Shown: positions 15,248 through 24,299 of the stretch, piece after piece
Layout: each line of letters starts with the position of its first letter
Numbering within the stretch: position 1 is the stretch's first letter
Source of the DNA: Phycisphaerae bacterium
GTDB taxonomy: Bacteria; Planctomycetota; Phycisphaerae; UBA1845
NCBI GenBank assembly: GCA_029260135.1
Contig: JAJDDV010000213.1
Span: 1 to 32,304 of the forward strand
Reading direction: 5' to 3'
Length of the DNA: 32,304 nucleotides
Program-made: the position numbers and the translations under genes
The notes under the pieces: model-generated
What the model was told of the DNA's origin: nothing
The model's input: only the letters and a program-made list of their open reading frames with translations
The model's database searches: none

Positions 15248-18136
15248 TTATGGCACCAGAGAGCGGGCCGAGGAGGACGGATTCAGCTCGATCGCACGCC
15301 GAGCGTAGCTTCGGGCCCTGTCCGTCTCCCCCAGTTTATGGGCGGCAAGAGCAGCCGCCTCGAATCGAGCGGCGTTGTCCGGTTCCAGCTTCGTCAGTAT
15401 GTCATATTCGCTCATCGCCGCTCGGGCGTCACCGGCCTGCATCTGTGTGTCGCCCAGCGACTGGTGTAAGTTGATACTGAACGGATCGACATACAGGGCG
15501 ATGCGAAACCAGTATTGAGCCTCGCCGAGCCGGCCGCGGCGGCGATAGATCTTGGCGATCTGGGCCGCGGTGTCGGCGTCATCCGGGGCGAGCGTGGCCA
15601 ATTCCGTCAGCTGTGGCAGCGCCCTGTCATAGTCGTTTCGGACCAGGTAGATTCCAGCCAGTCCTCGCCAGCTTCCTGGATCCATGGGGCAGAGGCGTTG
15701 AAGTCGGTGGTACAACGGTTCGGCACGATCGTACTCGCGTCGTCGCAGTCTGATGTCGGCGAGGAATCGTGGGGCGGTCCAACCGTTTGGGTCGACGTCG
15801 AGAAGCCGCTCCAGCGCGGGCAGTGCGAGATCTTCGTATGATCGGCGTATGGACGTATCGCGTTCGCCGTCCGCGAGTTCAGCGAGAATCGACACAAAGA
15901 CGGTGAGACCGCGGGGTTCGTTTTCGTCCAGCTCCAGCGTGCGTTTCGCGGCGTCGAGAGCTCCTTCGAGATTGCCGGCGTCGAATTCGGCTTTTGCGAG
16001 TCTTCCGCGGAGTTCAGCGTCATCGCCGCGATCGGCGATTTGTTCCTGCAGTGGCTGTACGGGCTCCGGCGGCGTGAGATCAAACCCCCAACCGCGCGCT
16101 TGCCTTTTCGCCCAGGCCAGGAATTCGCCGTCGAACGACTCAGGATCGATGTGCATGAGTTCCGTGAAGACGGTACGTTGTGTTTCGCCTTTGGAGAACC
16201 GACGCAGCATGGCGTTGATCGTATCGTAGCCGAAGCGTTCGATGATGTACTCGCACATCCACTCGCTTTGCGCGTAGGCCAGTTGGCGATCTCCTGCGCG
16301 CCGCGGGCGCATGAAGCCCCAGTCGATTGAAGCGAGCGTGAAGAGCCGGTCGCGTCTCGCGGCGTCAGCGAGCGCTTGGACCCAACGGAAGCTACGCGGT
16401 CCATCTTCCTGATGGACGGCCAAGCCCTCGGTGAACCAGTGAGGGATCCGGTTTCGCGTGGCCTCGAGCGTCACGGTGTGGGTGAATTCATGCTTCAGGA
16501 CGCGCGCTAGATTATAAGGCTGGACGTGGGCCGAGTCGCGCGGCGATGCGAGCGCAATCACGCGTCCGGTGGCTGCGCCCACCGTGTGAATCCACGGCTT
16601 GCCTGTGATCCTCACGCCGAACGCTCGATGGGTCGGGAAGAACTCGATGATGGTGCGGCCGTCAATCGGCGTGTCATAGTCTTCGGTGACGATCTCGTAG
16701 ATGTCTTCGAGATAGCGGACAACGAATTCGCCAAGCCCCGGGTCTTTTCGGGCATCATGCTTGACGACGAAGTGCGCCGATTCCACGCGATGAAAACCGC
16801 TCAGGTCCTCAAACAGTTCCATGGTGAAATGCGTTCGTTCGTTAAAGGGGTCCAACGCCCACGCGGCTTCGAGCACATGGCGGGCTTTGTCTTCCAGGCC
16901 CCACTGCATGTACATCATTCCGAGTTCGGTGCGCGCGTTGGCATCGGTTGGGTCGTGCTCGATCGCCAGCAAGTACGCTCGCTCGGACGAGGCGTACTGG
17001 CGAATTCCGCCCAACGCATCGCCGAGGATTCGATAGAACGTCGATGGTCTCGGATCGATCGCCGTCACTCGCTCGGCCAGCTTCTCGACGGCTCCATCGT
17101 CGAAACGGCAGGCCTTGGCGGCAGCTTGGATGGAGAGCGCCGTGATGTCGTTCGGGTTGACATCGAGCGCAGGCTCGCACGCTCTGTAAGCCTGATCGTA
17201 ACGCCGCTCAAGCAGGAACTTCTTGCCCAACAGGTGGATCGCGGGCGCATGGCGCGGATTGATCGCCAGTGCCAGCTCTGCACGTCGTTCCACGTCTTCG
17301 AAGTTCCACGCGGAGAGCATAACTTCGCCGATCCCGACGTGTGCCTCGGGGAGATTCTCATTGATCCTCAGTGCAGCCTGGTAGTCTGAAAGACTGCCAT
17401 CCTGCTCGTCATTATTGAATCGCTCGCGAAGAAGGTCGGCCGCAGCGATTCGGGCCGGCCAATAAGAGCGATCGAGCCTTTCGTATGCGGGCTGGAGCAT
17501 TTCCTTCAGGGCGTGCTTGATGCGCTGGGCGAGGTTTGTTTGGGTCAAGACACTGTACCGCACGAATCCGACGGCGGCATCGGTCATCCAGGCGGCGTCT
17601 GAGGGAAGTTGCTCACGCTCGACGAGTTGCCGATCGAACCACCGATAGACCTCAACCGCTTCATCACGCTGACCGACCGTCTCCAGCAGCCTTCCGAGCC
17701 GGAGTCGCGCGCCGGCGCTACCCTTGTCAGCGGCGATGGCGGCGCGGGCGTGTGTCAAAGCGTCCTTGAGTCGACCGGTTTTTTCGTAGGCGTCCGCGAC
17801 CAGGCAGTGCCACGCCGCGGATTGGCGATCGGGAAGCGACGTCAGCGTCTGCAGCGCGTCCTCATACGATCCGACTTGCAGGTGGCACCGTGCTTCGCCC
17901 CGTCGCGCTTGCGCGGCGGTTTTCGGATCCTCCGTCAGCGTGCTGTACATTTGCCGCGCTCGCTGATAGGCGCCTTCCATCAGCAGCTCGTGGGCGTTCG
18001 ATAGTGAAGGTGGTGGCTGAACCTTGTCTACAGGCACATCCGGGTTTTCGGATTCGACTTGAGCCAACGACGGACCGAACCCGTATGCGACAAGGAGGAG
18101 CGTAGAGAAAAGGGTGTCCGTTAACTTCCTGTACAC
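15248..18136 (-). CDS. Secreted TPR protein with central HExxH metallopeptidase domain (peptidase MA-like)
   Basis: This 962-residue protein starts at GTG 18136 (AGGG 6 nt upstream), with a signal peptide ending near GFGPSLAQ (residue 26). TPRs fill about 45-450 and again about 690-955 (AQYWFRIALYVDPFSINLHQ; YDRALPQLTELATLAPDD). Between them is a gluzincin domain: His549-Glu550-Phe-Thr-His553 with the third zinc ligand Glu570 in HWFTEGLAVHQE. That spacing fits the peptidase MA-like group. It probably acts outside the cytoplasm, with the TPR arms binding partners or substrate. It lies 60 nt downstream of the response regulator and 255 nt upstream of the kinase, on the same strand. The zinc site is intact, so activity is expected; the target is unknown. 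Confidence 0.85.
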   Translation of the reverse strand: MYRKLTDTLFSTLLLVAYGFGPSLAQVESENPDVPVDKVQPPPSLSNAHELLMEGAYQRARQMYSTLTEDPKTAAQARRGEARCHLQVGSYEDALQTLTSLPDRQSAAWHCLVADAYEKTGRLKDALTHARAAIAADKGSAGARLRLGRLLETVGQRDEAVEVYRWFDRQLVEREQLPSDAAWMTDAAVGFVRYSVLTQTNLAQRIKHALKEMLQPAYERLDRSYWPARIAAADLLRERFNNDEQDGSLSDYQAALRINENLPEAHVGIGEVMLSAWNFEDVERRAELALAINPRHAPAIHLLGKKFLLERRYDQAYRACEPALDVNPNDITALSIQAAAKACRFDDGAVEKLAERVTAIDPRPSTFYRILGDALGGIRQYASSERAYLLAIEHDPTDANARTELGMMYMQWGLEDKARHVLEAAWALDPFNERTHFTMELFEDLSGFHRVESAHFVVKHDARKDPGLGEFVVRYLEDIYEIVTEDYDTPIDGRTIIEFFPTHRAFGVRITGKPWIHTVGAATGRVIALASPRDSAHVQPYNLARVLKHEFTHTVTLEATRNRIPHWFTEGLAVHQEDGPRSFRWVQALADAARRDRLFTLASIDWGFMRPRRAGDRQLAYAQSEWMCEYIIERFGYDTINAMLRRFSKGETQRTVFTELMHIDPESFDGEFLAWAKRQARGWGFDLTPPEPVQPLQEQIADRGDDAELRGRLAKAEFDAGNLEGALDAAKRTLELDENEPRGLTVFVSILAELADGERDTSIRRSYEDLALPALERLLDVDPNGWTAPRFLADIRLRRREYDRAEPLYHRLQRLCPMDPGSWRGLAGIYLVRNDYDRALPQLTELATLAPDDADTAAQIAKIYRRRGRLGEAQYWFRIALYVDPFSINLHQSLGDTQMQAGDARAAMSEYDILTKLEPDNAARFEAAALAAHKLGETDRARSYARRAIELNPSSSARSLVP

Positions 18137-18196
18137 GGCTGCCCTGACAGGGTCGGGGGCGGATCGGACCAGCGACCGTCTTTCGGAGTCGGATCC

Positions 18197-18613
18197 TTAC
18201 TCGGTCGCGCCATTGCCGATCAGCTTCTCGATCGAATCCATCAGCCGTTCCATTCGAAACGGTTTGTTGAGATAGCCGTCGACGCCGAGGCTCTCGGCCC
18301 ACATCTGGTGACGTTTGCCCGCGTTTCCGGTGATCATGATCACCAACGGGCGTGTTCCACGCTTTTTGTTCGCACCTCTGAGCTTCTCGAGAACGAGGAA
18401 TCCACTCCGCTTGGGGAGCATGGCGTCCAAGACAATCAGGTCCGGATCAAATTCGTCCGCGGCTTCGAGCGCCGCGTTACCGTCGACGGCTGTTCGAAGC
18501 GTGGCGCCGGTCTCGCTCAAGAGTGTCGTCAGCGCGTCGAGCATGTCGCGGTCGTCATCGACGAGCAAAATGTTCTTTCCTTCAAATGGCACAGTCACCG
18601 CAAGATCTCCCAT
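18197..18613 (-). CDS. Stand-alone response regulator (receiver domain only)
   Basis: This 138-residue protein begins at ATG 18613 (MGDLAVTVPFEGK). A longer frame from a TTG at 18688 adds a Pro-rich tail that no receiver needs and was rejected. It has the acidic pocket Asp19-Asp21 (LVDDDRD), phosphoacceptor Asp63 (VLDAMLP), Thr95 (MITGN) and Lys117 (NKPF). There is no DNA-binding or enzymatic output domain, so it must act by protein contact, as CheY-like proteins do. No histidine kinase is in the window. The next gene on the same strand is the TPR metallopeptidase, 60 nt away. No clear Shine-Dalgarno precedes ATG 18613. Confidence 0.88.
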   Translation of the reverse strand: MGDLAVTVPFEGKNILLVDDDRDMLDALTTLLSETGATLRTAVDGNAALEAADEFDPDLIVLDAMLPKRSGFLVLEKLRGANKKRGTRPLVIMITGNAGKRHQMWAESLGVDGYLNKPFRMERLMDSIEKLIGNGATE

Positions 18614-18982
18614 TTTCGCCAAGTTCTGATAAACCGAGCGTGAATTGCCAGCGAACACTTCAGAGTATAGAGGCGGTGGCAGTGGCAATCAAGGCCGCCC
18701 CAGGGGTCTCGCCCGCCGGTCTCGCCGTAGATGCGGGGTGGATCGCCCATCTCAACGGACGATCCACGGACGACCGGTACACAGCGGTGCCGGCTCGTCG
18801 GATCAGCGAACGTAGATCGTCGTTTCAGGCTACAAGAACAGACACTATCGGCGGCCGCTTTACCAGGCATTCGAGCCGTGCTACTGTCTGAGCCCGGTTG
18901 GGTGCCCGGGCTGGTGGTCTGCCCGGAGGTAGGGTTGGGCCTTGCCCATCGTATCCGCGGATGGTCGTCTCGGAACCTCTCC
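18614..18982. other. Divergent intergenic region between response regulator and recJ
   Basis: No gene is supported in this stretch of about 370 nt. The recJ frame stays open leftward to 18731, but the extra residues are unlike RecJ. The region should carry the promoters of both flanking genes and contains an 8-bp inverted repeat (18738-18767). Confidence 0.55.
18738..18767. repeat. Inverted repeat, 8-bp arms
   Basis: GTGGATCG (18738-18745) and CGATCCAC (18760-18767) are perfect reverse complements around a 14-nt spacer. The position in a divergent promoter region allows an operator role, but chance cannot be excluded. Confidence 0.35.
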
Positions 18983-20707
18983 ATGTCCAAGAAGTGGGTC
19001 ATCGCACCTTCGGCACCTGCGCTTCAAGCAGCAGCCGACCAGTGGAGGCTGCCTCGCGTGGTCGCACAGCTTTTATTAAACCGCGGATGGACGCCATCCG
19101 ACTCCGCCGGTGCGTTCCTGTCGCCCCGTCTTCGAGACCTCTACCCGCCTGATCAACTCCCCGGAGCCCAGGATGCAGCCGAGCTGATCGCCCGAGCCGT
19201 TCACGAAAAAACGCCGATCGCGCTTTACGGCGACTACGACGTCGACGGAATCACCGGTGTTGCCATTCTCTGGCACATTCTCAGACAAGCCGGCGCTCAG
19301 GTTTCGTTTTATGTGCCGCACCGGATTGAAGAAGGTTACGGCGTGAACCTCGCGGCGGTGCGCCGTCTGGTCGACGACGGGGCCCGCATGATCATCACGA
19401 TTGACTGCGGGATCACTGCGGTCGAGGCGGCGGAGGAACTCGCCAAGACCGGTACGCAGTTCATCGTTACCGATCACCACACGCCGCACGCGTCACTACC
19501 TTCCGCGAGCGCCATTGTCCATCCGGGGCTCGGAAGCGACTACCCCAACCCCGATCTGTCCGGATCGGGCGTCGCGTACAAGTTGGCCTGGGCGGTCGCT
19601 CGCACGCTGAGTGGCACGGAGCGCGTTGACCCCGTGTATCGGGATTGGCTTGTGGAACTCCTTCCTCTCGCGGCGTTGGGGACGATCGCCGATGTGGTTC
19701 CTCTGCGCGGCGAGAACAGAATTATCGCCCGACATGGTCTCGAAGGGCTGGCCTCCAGCAAGCTGCCCGGAGTGAACGCGGTGATCGAGTCAGCCGGTCT
19801 TCAAGGCCGGCGAATCAGCGGATACGACGTCGGATTCAAAATCGCCCCGCGCATCAATGCCGCGGGACGAATGGGGCATGCGCGCTTGGCTGTCGAGCTG
19901 TTCACTGCTGCCGATCCGGCGCGTTCGCGGGAGATCGCCCTCTATCTGGAAGATCACAACCGGTCTCGGCAGAGCACGGAGCGCAAGATTCTCGAGCAGG
20001 CCGTCGACATGGTCGAGCGCAGTGACCTTGCGAGCCATGCCCGTCGTGCGATCGTTCTCGCGGGTGAGGGATGGCATGGAGGCGTCATTGGAATTGTGGC
20101 CGCGCGGATCGTCGGCCGGTACCAGCGTCCTGCCATTCTCGTGGCACTTTCGGACGGCGTGGGGCAGGGCTCGGGTCGCAGTATCCGACAGTTTGACCTG
20201 TGTACCGCGTTGGCGTCTTGCGAGGAACATCTGCTGGAATACGGCGGACATGCGATGGCGGCCGGGATTCGTATCGCTGCGGACCGGGTCGAATCGTTTA
20301 CCGAGGCGTTTGTAAGCGTCGCCAATAACCGCCTGACCGGCGACGACCTGGTCGAGCGCTTGTCGATCGATGTCGGCGTGACGCTGGACGAGCTTACCCT
20401 CCCCACGGCTGATTCCATTTTGAACATGGGACCGTTCGGCCAGGGCAACCCCAGACCGAAGCTTGCTACGGAGTGGGTCACGCTGGCGAATGAACCCCGT
20501 CTGGTCGGCAAGCAGAATAACCACCTTCAGGCGTCTTTTCGTGAGAACGGCGTGCTGGTCAAGGCCATCGGTTTCGGCCTCGGTTCCGCCATCGAGGATC
20601 TCAAGGAGCACCGCCGTTGCCGTGTCGCCTTCGAACCGATCGTCAATGAGTTTAACGGACGACGAAGTGTGGAGATGCAGATTCTGGACCTGAAGTTCCC
20701 GACGTAG
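18983..20707 (+). CDS. recJ: Single-stranded-DNA-specific exonuclease RecJ
   Basis: This 574-residue protein is the normal length for RecJ, a 5'-3' ssDNA exonuclease of recombination and mismatch/base-excision repair. DHH-family metal motifs are complete: GDYDVDG (Asp84, Asp86, Asp88), DCG (Asp141), and DHH (164-166). The DHHA1 motif GGHAMAAG begins at 421. The C-terminal OB-fold region (NMGPFGQGNPRPKL) is present. I chose ATG 18983 (MSKKWVIAPSAP) because it gives the family length and N-terminus; the in-frame upstream stretch is non-coding in character. The upstream Shine-Dalgarno is weak. It stands divergent to the response regulator and 231 nt before Tricorn 2, with no functional link evident. 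Confidence 0.95.
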   Translation: MSKKWVIAPSAPALQAAADQWRLPRVVAQLLLNRGWTPSDSAGAFLSPRLRDLYPPDQLPGAQDAAELIARAVHEKTPIALYGDYDVDGITGVAILWHILRQAGAQVSFYVPHRIEEGYGVNLAAVRRLVDDGARMIITIDCGITAVEAAEELAKTGTQFIVTDHHTPHASLPSASAIVHPGLGSDYPNPDLSGSGVAYKLAWAVARTLSGTERVDPVYRDWLVELLPLAALGTIADVVPLRGENRIIARHGLEGLASSKLPGVNAVIESAGLQGRRISGYDVGFKIAPRINAAGRMGHARLAVELFTAADPARSREIALYLEDHNRSRQSTERKILEQAVDMVERSDLASHARRAIVLAGEGWHGGVIGIVAARIVGRYQRPAILVALSDGVGQGSGRSIRQFDLCTALASCEEHLLEYGGHAMAAGIRIAADRVESFTEAFVSVANNRLTGDDLVERLSIDVGVTLDELTLPTADSILNMGPFGQGNPRPKLATEWVTLANEPRLVGKQNNHLQASFRENGVLVKAIGFGLGSAIEDLKEHRRCRVAFEPIVNEFNGRRSVEMQILDLKFPT

Positions 20708-20938
20708 CAGAGCGTGTCGTTGCCGCGGCGGTCGGCGATCATGTGGGTGGCGCGACAGGGTGACGGTCGCACCGAGCGGAGAGCTTTCTTGTCGGGACTC
20801 GCCCTGCGGTGTCTGCGCAGTTGGTCAATTCGCAGCATGGTCGTTTGCAATTTGCACGTCGTTAGGACAGAATCGAGGTTTCGTGGACACTGCATCCGGT
20901 GCGGTTTCAGGCCCGCTCTTTCGCAAAAGGGAGTCGTC

Positions 20939-23900
20939 ATGATTCAACGGCGCATTCGCGATTCGATCTGCATTTTTGCACTCTTCCTGGTGGGCTGCGC
21001 GACGACGGCAAGTGCCCAGTCCCGGCTCATGCGCTACGCCGATGTGCATCGCGACCAGATTGTCTTCACCTATGAAGGCGACCTTTGGAAGGTACCCACC
21101 ACCGGCGGCGATGCGGTGCGCATGACCAGCGATCCCGGATCTGAGAGCTGGGCGAAGTTCTCTCCAGACGGAGATCGAATCGCGTTCACCGCGCAGTACG
21201 ACGGTGACCAAGATGTCTACGTCACCGATGCGCGAGGCGGCGTCCCGAAGCGCCTGACGTATAGTGGTTCGGGGGACCGGGTCCTTGGCTGGATGCCGGA
21301 CGGCGACCATGTTCTGTTTCGCTCTCGGCGCGAGTATCCGTTCCGTGCGGAGATGGTCTATCAGGTTTCCGTGCGAGGCGGCATGCCTGTGAAGCTCAAT
21401 GTCGATCGTGCGGGGCTGACCGCCGTCTCGCCGGACGGATCGATGATCGCCTACAATCGACAGAGCCGCGAAGCGCGCACGTGGAAACGACATCAGGGTG
21501 GCACTGCGCAGGACATCTGGGTGGGGAGTCTCGAACGAGCTGACTACAAGCGCATTACCGATTGGTCGGGCAGTGACAACTTCCCGATGTGGCGGGCCGA
21601 TAAGATCTACTTCAACTCCGACCGCCGATTCGGAACGCTCAACCTCTATCGCTGCGACCCTGACGGCGCGAACGTCGAAGCGCTCACCGCCTGCAAAGAC
21701 TATGACGTCAAGTACCCGTCCATCGGGATTGATCAGATTGTCTATCAGTATCAGGAGCGGCTCCATCTTCTCGATCTGAAGAGCGGCCAATCGCGGGAGG
21801 TTCCGATCAACATTCCCAGCGATCTGATTCGGATGCGGACGGAGTTTGTCGAGGTCGCGCCTTCGACCGGTTCGTTTCGCCTTTCGCCGACGGGGAAACG
21901 GCTTCTGCTGGAAGCGAGAGGCGAAATCCTCAACGTTCCCGTCGAAGAAGGACAACCCGTCAATCTGACGGAGACCGTCGACTCGCGCGAAAAGAAAGCC
22001 ACCTGGTCTCCCGACGGCCGGTGGATCGCCTTTCTCTCCGACAAGTCCGGTGAGGAAGAGCTCTATCTGGTCGACCAGAAAGCAAGCCAAACCTGGCGTC
22101 AGCTTACGAAGGGTGGTCTGGGATTCCGTATGCAATCGGTGTGGTCACCCGATAGCAGACACTTGGTCTTCTCCGACAAGTTCATGCGATTGAACCTCGT
22201 CAGCCTCGAAGACGGCGCCGTCCAGGTGCTCGACCAGGCGGACTACGACGATGCTTGGGAGCGATGGGGTATTCAGGACTACGTCTGGTCGCCCGACAGC
22301 CGATGGATCGCCTACACCAAGATGGAACGGAGCATGAACGAGTCCATCTTTCTCTATTCGATGGAGCAGGGGAAGTCTTTCCGTATCACCGGAGAGATGA
22401 CACAGGACTGGAGCCCTTCGTTCGATCCACAAGGTCGGTACCTGTACTTCCTCTCCAACCGTACGTTCAACGCCACCATGGGCTTCATCGATCAGAACCA
22501 CATCTTTCTCGATGTCTGCAGACCCTACGTCGCTATTCTCGAGGACGACGAACTTTCACCGTTTGTTCCGGATGACGTCCACGAGGAGGTGGACGATTCG
22601 CAAGACTCGGATCAGGAAGTTGACGACGAAGCGGACGATGACGATGACGGGGACGATGAGGAAGATGAGGACGAAGTTGAGATTGACCTCGCCGGAATCG
22701 ACCGGCGAATCGTCGCGGCCAAAGGCGTTTCCGCCGGGAACTACTTCCGCCTCGAAGCGACGAAGAAGGGCTTCTACTATCTTGCCAAGACCGATCGCGA
22801 GTTTATCAAGTACCAGGCGGTAACCGATGACACCCGCGGTCGGTTGGACCTCCATCACTATGACATTGAAGACGCCAAGGGCAAGAAGCTCATCGGCGGT
22901 ATTGCCAACTACCACCTCTCTTCTGATGGAAAGAAGCTCGTTTATCGTGCGCGCGGCAAGTATGGCGTTGTCGATGTCGGATCCAAGGCGGACGTCGGCG
23001 ACGGCAGCGTCAGTCTTGATGGCGTAGTTGTCGAAGTCGACCGCAACAAGGAGTTTCTCCAGCTCTTTGACGAGGCGTGGCGCATCCAGCGGGACTGGTT
23101 CTATGATCCCGGGATGCACGGTGTTGACTGGAGGGCGACGCGGGAAAAATACAGGCGGTTCATTCCCGCTTGCAGCAACCGCAGTGACCTGAACTACCTG
23201 ATCGGTGAGATGATCGCCGAACTCAACGCCGGACACACGTATGTGTTCGGTGGCGATATCGAGCGTAACGCCAAACAGGTTCGGATCGGATCGCTCGGGG
23301 CCGATTTCGACGCCCCGCCCGGCGCTGACTACTATCGCATCGCCCATATTATTCCTGGGACGCCGGGCAGCGATCGCGAGCGATCGCCGTTCGCCGAGCC
23401 GGGGTGCCCGGTCAAGGAAGGTGATTATCTGATCGCTATTGACGGCAAAGAGTGTCGCACCAACGACAACGTCTCCCGCCATCTTCAGAACAAGAGGAAT
23501 CGCATCGTCACCTTGACCTACAACAAGTCACCGTCGGCCGAGGGCGCAAAGACCTGCCGAGTCAAGACGATTGGCAGCGAATATAGCATTCGTTATCGCG
23601 AGTGGGTTGAGAACAACAAGGCCTACGTGGACAAAGCCAGCGGTGGGACGATCGGGTACGTTCACATTCCCAATATGGGGCAGGGGGGTCTCAACGAGTT
23701 CGCCCGTTATTGGTTCCCGCAATACTACAAGAACGGGTTTATCATTGATGAACGATACAACGGCGGGGGATTCACCGGAGACATGATCATCGATCGTCTC
23801 GAGCGCCGGATCTGGGCGGCGACGCAGCCGCGCGAGGGCGGTACACTTCGCGATCCCGAGCGTGTTTTCCATGGGCACATGGCTGTTCTGATCAATGAGG

Positions 23901-24262
23901 ATACCGGGTCCAACGGCGAGTATTTTGCCACGGCCATCCAGATCAAGAAGCTCGCGCCCGTGATCGGCATGCGCACCTGGGGCGGGGCTGTGGGCATTGA
24001 GGCGCATCAAGACCTGATGGACGGCGGAGGAACGAGCCCGCCGCAGTTTGGGCTCTATGGATTGAATGGGACCTGGTTGATCGAAGGCCACGGCGTGGAT
24101 CCGGACATCGAGGTGCAGAACGAGCCGGGAGATGTGGTCCGCGGAAAAGACGCCCAGCTCGACGCCGGCATCGAGAAGGTTCTGCAGATGATCGCCGAGG
24201 ATCCCAAGGTGATTCCGCCGCCTCCGCCGTTTCCGGACAAGAGTAAGGGGCGGTACAATTGA
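20939..24262 (+). CDS. Tricorn-type protease homologue 2, first catalytic Ser replaced by Gly
   Basis: This 1107-residue paralogue of the protein at 7716-11072 has the same order: signal peptide with good lipobox LVGC (or cleavage after ASA), PD40 propeller blades (FSPDGDRIAFTAQYDGDQDV; WSPDGRWIAFLSDKSGEEEL), an acidic linker at about 545-584, PDZ region (VKEGDYLIAIDGKEC) and S41 core. The start is ATG 20939 with GGGAG at 20929-20933. The catalytic region has Gly765-His766 (AGHTYVFGG) where homologue 1 has Ser-His. Nucleophile Ser991 (TGSNGEY) and Glu1049 (LIEGHGVDPD) are kept. Activity is therefore likely but may be tuned differently. Its third codon positions favour C, unlike homologue 1. 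A TPR lipoprotein follows after 37 nt. Confidence 0.93.
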   Translation: MIQRRIRDSICIFALFLVGCATTASAQSRLMRYADVHRDQIVFTYEGDLWKVPTTGGDAVRMTSDPGSESWAKFSPDGDRIAFTAQYDGDQDVYVTDARGGVPKRLTYSGSGDRVLGWMPDGDHVLFRSRREYPFRAEMVYQVSVRGGMPVKLNVDRAGLTAVSPDGSMIAYNRQSREARTWKRHQGGTAQDIWVGSLERADYKRITDWSGSDNFPMWRADKIYFNSDRRFGTLNLYRCDPDGANVEALTACKDYDVKYPSIGIDQIVYQYQERLHLLDLKSGQSREVPINIPSDLIRMRTEFVEVAPSTGSFRLSPTGKRLLLEARGEILNVPVEEGQPVNLTETVDSREKKATWSPDGRWIAFLSDKSGEEELYLVDQKASQTWRQLTKGGLGFRMQSVWSPDSRHLVFSDKFMRLNLVSLEDGAVQVLDQADYDDAWERWGIQDYVWSPDSRWIAYTKMERSMNESIFLYSMEQGKSFRITGEMTQDWSPSFDPQGRYLYFLSNRTFNATMGFIDQNHIFLDVCRPYVAILEDDELSPFVPDDVHEEVDDSQDSDQEVDDEADDDDDGDDEEDEDEVEIDLAGIDRRIVAAKGVSAGNYFRLEATKKGFYYLAKTDREFIKYQAVTDDTRGRLDLHHYDIEDAKGKKLIGGIANYHLSSDGKKLVYRARGKYGVVDVGSKADVGDGSVSLDGVVVEVDRNKEFLQLFDEAWRIQRDWFYDPGMHGVDWRATREKYRRFIPACSNRSDLNYLIGEMIAELNAGHTYVFGGDIERNAKQVRIGSLGADFDAPPGADYYRIAHIIPGTPGSDRERSPFAEPGCPVKEGDYLIAIDGKECRTNDNVSRHLQNKRNRIVTLTYNKSPSAEGAKTCRVKTIGSEYSIRYREWVENNKAYVDKASGGTIGYVHIPNMGQGGLNEFARYWFPQYYKNGFIIDERYNGGGFTGDMIIDRLERRIWAATQPREGGTLRDPERVFHGHMAVLINEDTGSNGEYFATAIQIKKLAPVIGMRTWGGAVGIEAHQDLMDGGGTSPPQFGLYGLNGTWLIEGHGVDPDIEVQNEPGDVVRGKDAQLDAGIEKVLQMIAEDPKVIPPPPPFPDKSKGRYN

Positions 24263-24299
24263 GGCTTTCAAACGGCGCGTAGCCGGCGACGGACAAGAG

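Noticed and set aside
18614..18688. N-terminal extension of the response regulator from TTG 18688
   Set aside because: It adds a Pro-rich stretch outside the receiver fold, and there is no ribosome binding site.
18731..18982. N-terminal extension of RecJ
   Set aside because: The added residues are unlike RecJ, and ATG 18983 gives the normal family length.
20825..22135. 436-codon minus-strand frame opposite Tricorn 2
   Set aside because: It has no ribosome binding site or recognisable domain, and the plus strand encodes a certain protease there.
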